Positions 48,201 through 60,100 of a stretch of DNA of 64,000 bases are shown here, piece by piece. The stretch lies in the NCBI RefSeq assembly GCF_963966145.1, contig NC_091055.1:4092001-4156000 (forward strand), written 5' to 3'. The notes beneath the pieces are model-generated. The model had not been told where the DNA came from. It ran no database searches and saw only the letters and a program-made list of their open reading frames with translations. This DNA comes from Tenebrio molitor (Eukaryota > Arthropoda > Insecta > Coleoptera > Tenebrionidae). A program made the translations under genes and the position numbers. Position 1 is the first letter of the stretch, and every line of letters starts with the position of its first letter.

Positions 48201-49175
48201 GAACATCCGGACAGACTTTCGCCAATTCGAACTCGTCCCGATCGCACGCAGTATTCCAGATCTACTTGAGATCGAACAGCAACACGCAAAAGGTGCACGG
48301 GAAGTTCTCGCTGATCGATTTGGCTGGGAACGAACGGGGAGCAGACACGTCTTCAGCAAACAGACAAACAAGTAAGCGTAAAAACGTGAATGTAAACACA
48401 ACGTCGTTCGTCACCGTCGCGTTTGTTAAACAGGAATGGAAGGTGCTGAAATAAACAAGTCGCTTCTCGCCCTGAAGGAATGCATCAGAGCTTTGGGTAG
48501 GAAGGGTGCTCACTTACCGTTTAGGGTTAGCAAATTGACGCAAGTACTTCGAGATTCTTTCGTCGGATCAAACTCGCGCACGTGCATGATAGCGATGGTG
48601 TCGCCGGGCGTCAGTTCGTGCGAGCACACCCTCAACACGTTGAGATACGCCGACAGGGTGAAAGAACTCGGGGGCGGCGACCTGCAGACCAACACGCTTT
48701 CCGACGATTCACACAGCGACGGCGATCTGTTGCAGTTGCGGTCGCTGAACGTAAGTGAACAAGTGAAAAATTGCCGTCACGAATAATGATAACAATGATC
48801 GCAGGAAAATGACATGACGCCCGAAATGCTGAATTTCCACCAAGTCATATCGGAATTGGAGATCGCCGAAGAGAACATGCTAGATAATCACAAGCAGACC
48901 ACTGACGAGTTGTATGCGACCTACCAAAAAGCCATAGGGCTGCTTAAAACGACCGACGAAGTTACTTACGACCAGGAAGGTGAGTGCGGTTACGGAGTTC
49001 GCGAGAGGGAAGCGTTGACGTATCGTATTGTTTTGTTTCAGCGTACTGTAAAAATTGGGAGGAATTGGTCAACAACGCTGTGTCTTTACTAGTGAAGTCG
49101 CAGGAGATAGTAGCGGATTACAAAGCGAAAATGTCAGCCGAGGAACAGCTAAGTCGTAAAACTAAGAGAAAGTAA
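42241..49175 (+). CDS. Klp10A: Kinesin-13 microtubule depolymerase (Klp10A / KIF2 type)
   Basis: Kinesin-13 motors do not walk; they bend and remove tubulin at microtubule ends, controlling spindle length and chromosome segregation. Exons are 42241-42298, 43714-43925, 45017-45059, 47095-47222, 47283-47437, 47488-47754, 47812-48371, 48434-48750, 48805-48979 and 49042-49175; phases agree and give 682 aa (human KIF2A 706). The N-terminal Tudor-like domain is INIKRTDGRVHSAIVSAVNF...VEWFEQGETKGKEID. The charged neck is VVKEVEKLKKNREERRQRQA. The central motor has CVRKRPLNKKE, the depolymerase KVD loop (NKVDLTKYLE), P-loop GQTGSGKTHT, switch I NSNSSRSHAVF and switch II LIDLAGNERGAD. A C-terminal coiled coil follows. 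The stop is at 49173-49175. A 44-codon candidate cassette exon lies at 44819-44950, and the 60-base intron 47223-47282 is stop-free in frame. Confidence 0.95.
42299..43713 (+). other. Klp10A intron 1
   Basis: 1.4 kb between the start exon and the Tudor-like exon. Introns of this kind often hold regulatory sites, but I see no clear one and no additional exon. Confidence 0.6.
44819..44950 (+). CDS. Candidate cassette exon of Klp10A (44 codons, acidic)
   Basis: This segment lies between exons 2 and 3, both of which meet in phase 0. It is preceded by a pyrimidine-rich tract and an AG, is exactly 132 bases, has no stop in the kinesin frame, and ends at TCG|GTATTG. It would encode DSSGSSEEETSAAMAQSGRF then THKLDESDDDFNSNQFSPET, ending ATLS. 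The composition fits the unstructured linker between the Tudor-like and neck regions, where KIF2 genes of vertebrates are alternatively spliced. Including it gives a 726-residue protein. No homologous exon is known to me. Confidence 0.45.
45060..47094 (+). other. Klp10A intron 3
   Basis: 2.0 kb, very AT-rich. Open frames at 45612-45983 and 46827-47063 lack features of protein genes. Confidence 0.6.
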
Positions 49176-50074
49176 TATAACAATAACTAAAGAAAGAAAA
49201 GATCTTGTATAGAAATATTCTTTTAACCATCTTATTTTCGATTGAGATTCACAGTATTAAGCCACATTTCTACATTAAGGTTTTTGTTTAATCAAATTTA
49301 GGCTGTTTCATGTTTACGAGGAACAAGTGAACTGCACGCTTTGGAAATTTCTCTCAAAATGATTTTAAACTGAGACTGTTGATAAATTCATGTGTAATAT
49401 AATATTCTTTGATTTTTATGATGCTACTTCCTTCAAATTTTAATATTAAGTTTTGTTATTTATTACTTTTTTATACTTGCAATTAATTTATTTGTGCAGG
49501 CCTCTAAATAGGTGGTGTGGCCGTAACATATGCTTTAATAATATTACTAATTGAAAACATTCCTTCGAATGTAGAAACTGAACAACCTAAAATGCCCATA
49601 GCCCGCATTTTTATTAATCGATCGTCATTAATTTGTATTAAACATTAGGCTGTGCTGTATGTACTCTTTTACAACAAATGCAGGCTATCACTTTTCATTC
49701 TGTTGTGAAACCAGTGCTTTAGTAATGTTGAAACATAAAATTCAAGGAGGTGCGTATTTAAGAGGCCTTTTATGAATGTTTGTATTGTATATTGTTATTT
49801 GATTTTGTTTAATTATAGGGCTCTCCAGTTGTACATGTCATTGATTGATTCTGTAATTCGTAACAGTACATAAAAAAATATTTCAAGTTTGTAACAAAAT
49901 TGCAGATCGTTTGCTTTAAACATTAAAAAAAAATTACATAACAAGCTTGAACCTTCATTATTATTACTGTAATAAAAAATACTGCATTATTACAAGTCGT
50001 TTTATTCACAATAAAGTTGTATACAATATAAAGTCGAACCCGACCGACGCAAGTCGGGCCGAAGATGGATCAAT
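49176..50074. other. Convergent 3' region of Klp10A and Fic
   Basis: 900 AT-rich bases between tail-to-tail genes. Plus-strand AATAAA at 49971-49976 and minus-strand AATAAA at 50006-50001 are only 30 bases apart. If both are used, the transcripts end almost back to back, or overlap if Fic cleaves further on. Confidence 0.5.
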
Positions 50075-52095
50075 TTACAATCTGAGTTCTGTGTGTGTGC
50101 TGTGATCATCGAGCACCAACATTTTTGTTCCTTGAATGTACATATCTAGAATTTGTATAGTACAGTGTGCTATAAAACGAACAAAAGGACGAACATCACC
50201 CACGTTGGCCACGTTAAGTGCGTCGTAATATTTGTCCCTTTGTTCTTTCAGAATCATGATAGGGGGATAGCCTCCACGCAGTAATATTAAGTTCATAATT
50301 AACCTACTTGTGCGCCCATTTCCATCAACGAAGGGATGGATGTCGACTAGCTTGTAGTGCGCCAGAGCTGCGTAACGCACCGGGTGCATGTTCCTCGCCT
50401 CGTCCGAATTTAACCAGTTGACGTAGCTCTCCATCAGGGCGGGCACCTTTTCCGAGGGCGGCGGTACGTGGCGTCCCACAAATACCTACAAGAAAAAAAT
50501 ATCAGCACCAGAACTGTGTCTTCTTGAAGTTGAAGGTTTCTCAAAGTACTTCGTTACAATTATGTAATACGGGGTCATTATAAATGATTGTCTCATCGCA
50601 GTAGGCGTTGGTGACGTAGTTGAATGTGCCGCAAGCTTTATAACATGAGTGAGACTAGCATCGCCGATAGGTAGCACTGCTGGCGGTAGTGTAAATTTGT
50701 CTGACGTTGCGAAGCTAGCGGCACATCCTAAATTTGTGTGGGTTTTCAACGCCAACTGCGATGGGACAATCATTTATAATGACCCTGTATTATTATTTAA
50801 TTGGAAAAACCTCTTCCGAAATTTTGCGATACGATACGATAGAATGTAACTTAGCAGAAACTTTTATGGCAATCATTTAGTTAATATTTTAAAAAATAAT
50901 TCGACAAGAACGAAACGTCAGCACCTGCACTCTGACGATCGCGGCATCAACTTCAAAAGTTCTATCGTCACTTAACAATTACTCATCATTTTTGATATCT
51001 GGGTGGGTCAAAATGAGATTCAAAGTCCAGAAATGTACTAATGATCATCAAAATACGTTATTCATAATCCGATTTTTTTGTGGCACTCACTTTGGTATCG
51101 CGAAATATTCCTGACGTCAGGGGATCAACATGTCCCATTACTCTCTTGTGCATTTGAAGTATGTCATCAACTGTGATGTACTCCTTCCTGGCCAAGCTTT
51201 TGACATATTTTAGAGCAAGTTGCAGACCCAGCACTTCATTGTGCTCTATAATGCTCTTTCCTTGAATAACTTGTCCTGTCTCCAGTAGAGTGCGCAACTG
51301 TTCTACTGTCATAGTATTACCCTCTATACCCACTGTGTGGTATATGTGAAGGTAATATGCTTGTTTTTTCAAAGTTTCAAAGTTGTAACTGTCAAATTTT
51401 TCCTTCAGATAGTTTTTCTTTTTGTCAATGCTTTTGAATAAATCTAGATCGAGTCGATCGACGAGTGGTGACGTCCTCTTATGATTGACTAGAGCTGCTG
51501 CATGAGTTGGCGAATGAGTTAAAGCCTAAAAGAAAACGTTTATAGTTATACTAAGTTAAAACAAGTAGCTATGAAGTACTTTGAAGTAGAGTTCGTCGGC
51601 TGTGACAACGTCATGTCGGATCTGCTCGAGAAATTCGCCATACCAGTTGAGGACGTCTGGATTGTCAGGAGCTACAGCTGTCGCGTGTTCTAGCAGTTTC
51701 AAAGCTTTGTGATTCTTCCCAGCTAATTTGAATCCAATCGCCGCTTGCAATATGTTAAAAATTTCTGAATTTGACGATTTCACGTTGAAAGTGGTATCCC
51801 TCAAATAGGTGCTGCCTCTGATCGCGTGAGAATCGTGAGATTCTAGCAAGGCGTTTAAATTACTTAATATAAAATTGTCATTGGAATGGTCTTCGATGGC
51901 GTTGAATGAATAGCTTAACGCGAAGTTGTTGTTGGAATCGGTCGGGATTAAATCTTCGAATATAGGTGCGTAAGTACTGGTTTTCTTGTAAAAATTGTAA
52001 TTCAAATAGTAATATTGGATAATAGAAATTAAAATGCATAGTGCACACACTAATAGCGAAATTAGGAATATGATTATGTTACAATAAATCTTCAT
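50075..52095 (-). CDS. Fic: Fic-domain protein adenylyltransferase (FICD/HYPE)
   Basis: ER type II membrane enzyme that adds AMP to, and removes it from, the chaperone BiP/Hsc70-3. Exons in coding order are 52095-51580, 51525-51091 and 50485-50075, giving 453 aa (human 458). Residues 5-32 (NIIIFLISLLVCALCILISI...) are the signal-anchor. A TPR pair follows (AAIGFKLAGKNHKALKLLEH, ATAVAPDNPDVLNWYGEFLE). The inhibitory helix carries TVGIEGN, whose Glu switches the enzyme between AMP addition and removal. The Fic core has ARKEYITVDDILQMHKRVMG, SGIFRDTK and the active-site loop HPFVDGNGRTSR with its catalytic His. All key residues are present, so the enzyme should be active. The gene is tail-to-tail with Klp10A. 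The intron at 50486-51090 contains a small TIR element. Confidence 0.95.
50568..50790. mobile_element. TIR element (MITE) in a Fic intron
   Basis: About 223 bases. The left end reads ACGGGGTCATTATAAATGAT then TGTCTCATCGCAG; the right end is the inverted copy with three or four changes over about 43 bases. The inner parts also pair weakly (TGTGCCGC...AGC). No ORF. Confidence 0.7.
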
Positions 52096-52510
52096 ATTAC
52101 GTGTCTTCCCAGATTTTATAACAATATTTCGGTGAAAATTCCATGGTAAAACATTTAATGATAAAAAAATTACACGTAAAATTAAACTAACTACTTTGAG
52201 GTTATGTCAACGTCAACCCCTCCCACATTTCTTTCTACAGCTGGGAGCTGGAGAGGGGAGATTCGTCAATCGTCCCGTGTCGTATACTCGGCGAAGTTCG
52301 GAAGTTGTCGGCTCAGAGTGCTCAGACGAAAATGAGAGTAAAAGTGGAGGGGATAATAATGTCCATTCTTATTTGTAGGCTCTATCTATAGGCTCTCGGT
52401 CAGTGGCGTGCACCCAGGTCCAACTTACAACAGTCAAAAAAATAATATTTTTCTAATTTTGACATATAAAGTGACACTTTTCAAAATTAATTGGCGTTTG
52501 GAAACGTCAC

Positions 52511-52562
52511 ACTTTTCGTAACTGGTTACGAAAAGTAAAATCTTTCCTAACTGGTTAGGAAA
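52511..52562. repeat. Two adjacent perfect palindromes sharing an AACTGGTT centre
   Basis: The first is ACTTTTCGTAAC-TG-GTTACGAAAAGT (52511-52536), with 12-base perfect arms. The second is TTTCCTAAC-TG-GTTAGGAAA (52543-52562), with 9-base perfect arms. Both have the same two-base centre. A third unpaired CCTAACTGGTTAC occurs at about 52847. Confidence 0.8.
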
Positions 52563-52761
52563 AATTTATTGTATCATCAATTTGACACTGTTATATTTTT
52601 TTTGTTTTTAAGCAAAATAACCGTGCCTACTTACCTACTTGATATTTTAACACGATAATAATTTATTATTAATGAAATTTATTACTTCGTTTAACGTTTG
52701 AAGAAACTTTTTTTTTGTCAAAATTAGAAAAAATCTTGTATGTAACACATTAGGACATGCA

Positions 52762-52836
52762 ATTTTGTGTAACTCGTGTGATTTTGCGGGATCTCGCTGC
52801 GCTCGTCCCGCAAATATTCCACTCGTTACACAAAAT
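52762..52836. repeat. Long stem-loop
   Basis: Outer arms ATTTTGTGTAAC (52762-52773) and GTTACACAAAAT (52825-52836) pair perfectly. Inner arms TTTGCGGGA and TCCCGCAAA pair around a CTCGCTGCGCTCG loop. It could be the end or core of a repeat family. Confidence 0.65.
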
Positions 52837-54203
52837 AACGCATTTCCTAACTGGTTACATAAATAGCTATTACTTGGCGTGGGAAATTGTTTACTATATT
52901 CCAGTCGTAAATGTCTGTACATATCTCAATACCAGTTATGGCTCAAGGAGAAATCGTGCGAGATTTTTAAAAACATCTCAATCTTTTACCTACTTTTTTT
53001 TTGGTCTCTTTTAAAACTAAAAAAATAGTAACGTTTAGCCTCATTTTACAGGATTTTAGAGCCTTCAAAAAAACTAAATTTTGGTTTTATTTCGACAAAT
53101 TTTTCATCATTTTTGCCCACTTGTTAAAACCAATCAAAACACCCCATTTCTTTAAAATTAACTTTTATATGAAACTGAGACAACGAAACCCGTTTTTAAT
53201 ACTTTTCGATAATCAGTTAAAATTCAAGTAATTTTATGAAGGGAGATGTTTCCCTTCCTGGAAATTCGGTATATATTTCAGCCTATTTTTAAAGAAAACA
53301 TCTTTGTTTTTATAATATTACAATTGATATACTTATGTTTTTTAGGACAAATTGAAAAAATACATATTTTATTAAAATATAAGGTACTGTTGTGAAGTTA
53401 TCATCAAAACTGTTCTGGTGTATGGTTAGTTTTCAGTATCCCGGTTTGTGTCTGATTTTCCAGGAGGCTAACAAAAGTTCATTCCCCTTATTATTCAATG
53501 CTTAAATAAATGACAATTAAGTGTGAGTTGACAATGTTGACATTTACGAAAACAAAAAATGGGCGATTCCGTTCATAATGCCGGAGCGACACTGCAGTCA
53601 CGTGATATTCCCCACACTCTACCTTCGCCCATATTACATGGACGCGCTCCTGATATACATAAAATAAAATTGAAATCTACAAAAGCTAAATGTATTTGTT
53701 TCAGTGATAGCCACTAGGTGACACAACGAGTGATATAATTCCATTGATAATCCAAAATTTAATCGTTCAGATTCTTTTAAAAAACTACAAGAATTTTGCT
53801 AGATTTTACATAATATAAATCTTTTTTGAGAATTACTAGTATTTTTAAATGTATTTCAATAATTTAACTCTGTTTTATGCTAATACTATATCGCAGGTAT
53901 TCACAGTTCACACTTATGCGGAAAAAAGTTTTAGTCTTGATAAAGACTGTTGTAAGATGAAAAGTCATTAGGATATAGAAAAACTGAAGAAAAACACGAG
54001 CAAAAATACTAAGACGTCGAACTCACAACTGACGCCTAGATTTAATAATTTGACATTTGATTGTTGACATCTGATTTGACGGCTTCAACGACTCGACATA
54101 GTTCGACACAATAAAATTATAGAGCCGCACAATTCGACAGGACTCTTGATAGATGATGGGAACTTTATGTGTATAATAATTGCACAAAAAAAAAGTTTTT
54201 TAA

Positions 54204-54270
54204 CTTCATCGGGATTCGAACGCAGTTGGGGAAATAAATTCTGTATCAACTGTTGTTAGACCTGGCTATA
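54204..54270 (-). repeat. tRNA-like segment (possible SINE head or tRNA pseudogene)
   Basis: On the minus strand a B-box-like GCGTTCGAATCCCGATG (one mismatch to GGTTCGANTCC) is preceded by an A-box-like TAGCCAGGTCTAACAACAG about 30 bases upstream. The A box has several mismatches and no full cloverleaf can be drawn, so a working tRNA is unlikely. Confidence 0.3.
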
Positions 54271-54276
54271 GTTGGG

Positions 54277-54655
54277 AGTTGGGACAACGAACAGTATGTA
54301 GTAATAAAAAAAGGGGATGTGGCGTTAGTTGCGCAGAACGATATACGCCGAAGCCTGTTTCACAATGTGGAAGGTTCTTTGCCATTTGTCATTCTTATAA
54401 GAATGTGATATAGTTGATAGACTGAGAAAAATGTTGGATTCATTGTCGTGCACATCTTCTCCAAACATGAACACGTGGTCAAATTGCCGAAGTGTGTTTA
54501 AAACTAATGAGATGCCGTCAAGTAATTTTTGTGGATGTATATCAGGCTTTCAAAAATATGCGCACGTTTTGAATAAGCCAATTGGAAGCTGCTGTTTAAA
54601 ATACGCGGACACTAGAGGGTCGGTTTTATTACCATATCTGTTCGTTGTCCCAACT
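54277..54655. mobile_element. TIR element, AGTTGGGACAACG family
   Basis: 379 bases with inverted ends beginning AGTTGGGACAACGAACAG, identical on both sides for 18 bases and similar for about 30. It contains part of an open frame (54431-54691) that resembles nothing I know. It directly adjoins the tRNA-like segment. Confidence 0.65.
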
Positions 54656-54851
54656 AATAGGTATATAATTATAATTTCCCATCGGTTATAATACTCCTAC
54701 CTTTATAAAATTGTACAATTTTACTTAAAATAAAAAATACATATGTATACTGATTTGAAAATAGGGCAGGCAATTCTTATGATGATACGATCGGTTATAT
54801 TTTGTTTAAAATAGGCTAAAATATAAACCGAATTTTGATGATTTTAATAAA

Positions 54852-54888
54852 CTATGCTGACCTGACCTGACCTGACCTGACCTATGCT
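54852..54888. repeat. Interstitial telomere-like repeat between 7-base direct repeats
   Basis: Four full CCTGA units plus partial ones (reverse complement TCAGG) occupy 54859-54881. The block is bounded exactly by CTATGCT at 54852-54858 and again at 54882-54888. TCAGG is the telomere unit of Tribolium and many beetles. Confidence 0.7.
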
Positions 54889-57175
54889 ACGAATTAAGGA
54901 AACATCTTCCTTTTACTTAAAATTTAGGTAAAATCTTCTAATTTTATATAAAATATCAAAGAAATTGGGTGTTTTGAGTGGTTTTAATAACTGGGCAAAA
55001 ATGGTGAAAACTTAGGGGAAATAAAACAAAAATTTTGGTTTTTTGAAGGACTCGAAAATCAAAAAGAGTAAGGTTAAATTTTAGTAGTTTTCTTTTCAAC
55101 CTTTAAAAGCGACCAAAAAGAGGCCTAAAATAGCGATATGTATATTTTTTTTTAATTCTGCACGATTTTGTCTAGAGTCAGAACTGGTATTAAAAGATGT
55201 CTACTAATAAATATCAAGATCTTTTATAATTTTTATATTATTGTATTGTCTACACCGTTTTGTAATTTAAAAATAACGAGGCCTTTTTCATGCTTCGTGT
55301 AATTTATTTTTTTTTAAAGCAGACGTAAGTTCTTCTTTCGTTGATTGAAATTGATTAAAAAAAACTTTTGTAAAAGGTTCTCGGTACAGGTTAAAAATAA
55401 AAATAGTATTAGAATCGAAAATCTTTCTTATAAATATTGTAATGGTGTCGATATAAAAAGTGTCACCTTGAAATCTTTGAATCATCGGTAAGTTCGTGTT
55501 TCCATAAATTCGGTTCATTATAATTTTAAATGTCGTCTAATTTCTTTTATTAATTGGTAGTGTCACTTGTGAATGGCTTTCGATCAGTTCTTACTTTTTC
55601 TTAATACATATTCATCACCAGTGTCATTTGTACTACTGATCAGTAGATAAATAAAGATGAGTTGCTTTTGTGAAACCTGGTTTAATAAACAGCAGTAGCG
55701 GCTTCAGATGTAAGCGAGTGAGGCACAGCACAAGGGGCGCGAAACACCGATTAGAACTTGTTCTCAACGTAAACATTTTATAAGCTATGTACTTCAAGTC
55801 TTGAAATGAAGAAAAATTAATCGAGAAGTAATAAACTCAACGAACAAATTTCTTCACGGTCTTCACAGTCGACTTTGATCCATGAATATATGATTTGATA
55901 AAAAATTTGGAAAATCAGTCGGCCATGAAAAACAAAAGTTGATTCGTAGATTGACGTGTACGGATTGATTTCGTACACGTTTTATTGTCTCAGTGGTCAC
56001 AAATTATCATTTTAAAAGTAAATTAATGGGGTTTCATTGTGCGAAAGGGAAAGTTTTTTCGTTTGCCTGAGGGTACACAACAGTCTGGAGCCTGCCCTGC
56101 TAAGCAGATGCCTGCTTAACAAAACCGTTCCTTTTACTTACGACAAAATAAAAAATTGAAGTGTTTGAACTGTTTATGAGGTGACACAAAAATCCGAGAC
56201 TAGATTTGCTTGAATAAATTTTGTATACAGCATCACCAGCGTGGGATTACGAGCCGCCACTGGAATCGCCAAAAATAGCACACGTTCAGCGTACGCACTC
56301 TTCTGTCTTCTGACAGGTGACAGGTGACGTCATTCGCATTCAATAAAGAATTTAACAAAATGCAAGCGTTAATTCCTACGACAAATAACAAAACACATAT
56401 TTGTTAATCAATTTGTTTCGCAATGTTTACTTTTTATTGGTTAACAACATTTCTCGGCATTGGTGTCAATTCTTTGTTGCGGATAGATTTTCTGAATTTC
56501 ACACTCGTTTGTTTCTTCCCAACGCAGACCTGTCGGTCCACCTGCACGGCGTTCTAGATTCTCCATAAAAATATCAACTTTTGAATCTTCACCGACAGTA
56601 CGTGCATGATGGACCGTCGTTCCACAATCGATTCGGTCGATCGAAAGAATTTTGAAAAAAAATCTATTGGCGACATCGTGCGTTTTTTATTCGTGCATTT
56701 TTTCATAGGCTGGATAAGGAGCAATAACTTCTTCAGCGAAAAAAATCGTAAACCCGTTCATTGACTCCGCAGTATTGCCAAATTGAAATATTTAGCAACA
56801 AACAAAAAACCTTGAACAGGATTTTTGTGTTGGAATAAGTGCAGTAATGATGTCACACAAGCAACAATGTGCATAGGTGCATAGTTGCATTATAAATGCA
56901 TCAAGGCCTACGTGTGGAAAGCAATATCGATAGCGCTGCAGGTAGAAGTTCGGGAGCAGTGAAATTCTGTAAATTATCAAAACTGATGTTAGCGGATAAC
57001 GTTGGGTTGGTAGTACTGTCACAGCACTTGCGCGCTTAACGTGTATGGTCGGCGATGGCGTGTTTTTGCTGTGTGAAATCTATTTAATTGTTAAGAATGT
57101 GTTTATAAAGTGGTTTATTTAGTTCAAATGGTGTTCATATTTAGTGTTAAGGGTTGCGTTAGTTGATATCGACCC

Positions 57176-60100
57176 ATGTGTGCGCTGGAATTGAAATTGC
57201 ATTCTCCGGCGGGGGCAGAACCAGTATTATATACTTGGCCGTTAACCTCAGGACGAGGAAACGTAAGATAATAATTAGTGCGTTTGTTATTGTTAAATAT
57301 GCTAAAAGACAACAGGGACGACTCCAGAGTCGACCGAATCACCCGAATCGCGATTTGCGCATCCGTCTCCTAATCTTTATCACCATTGATACGTTTTGAT
57401 ATAATCAAACGGTACTTTCGTCATTCTTTATCCCATTTTAATAGTTTTATGCCAATTTCCCGGAATCATTACGCATAGTGGACTCCACAAACCGATGACT
57501 GGTCAATTTCGACAAATTCACGTCATTCAGGAACTACCCATGGTATTTTTGAATTCTTAGCGGGATTCAACAAAAATAACTTGTTTACACAATTTCATTT
57601 AAAAAAAAACTACGGCTAAAAATAAGTCACCTCGTGCTAGCAATTCGTGGGAGTTAGTTTACATACTTATGATCCTGATACACCAAAAAAAGGGAATGTC
57701 CTCAATCGAATAATCGCTACACGTATCAGCAATCATCGACGATCCTCAAAAATTCACTACCGATATCAATTATCGAGACACGTGTTGGCTTCGGTTTGTT
57801 TTGGTCTGGTGTCGGTTTAAAAATCGTTCAATGTCAAATCAAGATTCTAATAGCTTTGAACTTTTACAGCGACCGTCCTTTAAATAACAAACATCACGGT
57901 CGAAATTACCGTTTTTCGTATTTAATTTCAACTCCAGTCTCGATAATACACCGGATCGTTGATAAATGTACATCTGAAACGATTTCCGATTAGTCAGTCT
58001 CGGAAAATTAACGTTATTTGATATTGTTGCAGGATAAACATGACGGTGCCCTTGAAATTGTTGAAACCATCAGGTAAATGCCGATAATTTAGGTGAAATA
58101 ACGATGTGTAACGACGATGCGTTCTAGATGGGTCTGCGAGGATCTGCCAGAGCTTAAACTGCCGTTGGAAAACAACATACTCTGTGATTATGACACAAAG
58201 AACTACGAGAGTATGAAGAACCTATGCGATAGGTTCAACAGGGCTATCGATAGCGTTGTCGCTTTGGTGAGTGACCTCAGATGGAGGAATACAGACCGGT
58301 ACTTCCTTGACCATCCCCCATTCTTGAACCTTCCACATATTTTTCTATCGAAATGGTGGAGATTAGAATAGCACCGGATGTTACCGAAATACGTACATTT
58401 AGAGAGAACTCGTCAAGTGGACCCATCTCGAACTTGTGTACCATTTTTCAAGAAAAGTGAAAACGGCAAGAGAAAGAGTATCACGACTTCACGAGTAAAT
58501 AAAAATTCTGATCTGCAAAAGCTGAACTCGCATTTTGTGAGAATGTGTCGTCAACGGCTGTCGTTGTTGATTTTCTTTTATTGTCACTTTCACCATTTCT
58601 TCATCGTAGATGTCAAAGTGGTATATAAAAAAAAATAACGGATTTTGGGAAAAATTCCAAGTGAAAAATCTGTTCAGTTTGATGAGGTTCTGTCACCGGT
58701 CAAAATAGATGCACGTATTTTTATTAACACCCTGTAGACTGTTGGAAATATTGAAGTAATGTTAAAATGTAGGAAACGTAGTATCGCAATTGTATTTGAA
58801 CGTGCACAGATGAAATGTATTGAAAATGAATAAAAATGTTTGTGTGAAATGTTCTTCGTCACATTGAAGTGCCGTCTTGTAGGAGAAAGGGACGTCGTTA
58901 ACAGCCCAGAGGCTCAACAAGTACCCATCCAGGGGCCTTCTGCGCCACATCCTCCAGCAAACCTACAACGCTGCCGTGACCGATCCCGAGAAACTGAACC
59001 AATACGAGCCTTTCTCACCCGAAGTCTACGGGGAAACATCCTACGATCTAGTCTGCCAAATGATCGATCAAATCGAAATAACACCAGACGACGTGTTCAT
59101 CGATCTAGGTTCGGGAGTCGGTCAAGTAGTTCTCCAAATGGCGGCGGCGACGCCGTGTAAAGTCTGCTTCGGGATCGAACGGGCTGACGTTCCGAGCAGA
59201 TACGCCGAAGCCATGAACAAGTACTTCCGCACTTGGATGTCGTGGTATGGTAAAAAGTACGGTGAATATAAGCTGATCAGGAGCGATTTCCTGACCGAGG
59301 AGCACCGCGAGAAGATCAATCAGGCCACGATCGTTTTCGTGAATAATTTCGCGTTCGGACCGGCGGTTGACCACCAATTGAAGGAGAGATTCGCCGATTT
59401 GAAGGACGGCGCCAGGATTGTGTCGTCGAAGAGTTTTTGTCCTTTGAATTTCAGAATTACGGATAGGAATTTGAGCGACATAGGGACCATCATGCACGTC
59501 TCGGAGATGTCTCCGTTGAGGGGGTCGGTCTCGTGGACGGGGAAGCCCGTCTCGTACTATTTGCACAGGATCGACAGGACCAAACTCGAACGATATTTCC
59601 AAAGGCTCAAGAAACCGCAACTCAAGGTATTACTTTGTTTCGATGATATTATCCCGATTACCGTACTGTAATCAATATCATGTAACAATAATTATTCTTA
59701 CTGCCCAATAGATCCACATTTCTAATGATAGGACAATTATGTGAAATATAACCGGACGAAAATTACGTCAGCCCTGTGCTTACATTTTATTAAAATTTCA
59801 GAACAGCGACGACAACGAGAGCAGTCGGAGCGCACGCGAGAAGGCCAAAAGGGATCTGTCCAAGCAATTGGGTTCGTCTTCCGATTCGGAATACGACGAT
59901 CAAGACAGCACTTACGGTCCAACAACGCGGAGAGCCTGGTCGGATTACTGTTCCACTAAAGGGAAGAGTAGCCAGTCGGAGGAGGAATGTAACAGTAAGG
60001 TACGTACGGCAAGTCGTATATTATTTGTTGACTGGTTTGATTGCGATCAAAGAATGGGAAGCGTCAGTCGAAGAAGTTGCGACGGAAGATACCGCGCGGG

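Larger units (their letters stand above)
52096..57175. other. Intergenic spacer between Fic and Dot1 (divergent), 5.1 kb
   Basis: The two genes are transcribed away from each other. Supported contents are palindromes at 52511-52562, a long stem-loop at 52762-52836, a tRNA-like segment near 54204-54270, a TIR element at 54277-54655 and a telomere-like repeat at 54852-54888. The last few hundred bases should hold the Dot1 promoter. Open frames such as 52196-52378 and 56792-57022 are unsupported. Confidence 0.6.

Noticed and set aside
54431..54691. 86-codon frame inside the TIR element
   Set aside because: It runs past the element's end, has no transposase motif and is probably chance.
59105..59620. 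Long minus-strand frames opposite Dot1 (also 61031-62002 and 62132-62647)
   Set aside because: They are antisense shadows in G/C-rich coding exons; the plus strand carries the complete Dot1 catalytic domain.
60041..60052. Possible upstream start of the long Dot1 frame
   Set aside because: These bases are the end of an intron; the acceptor AG at 60051-60052 and phase match to the previous exon show the exon starts at 60053.
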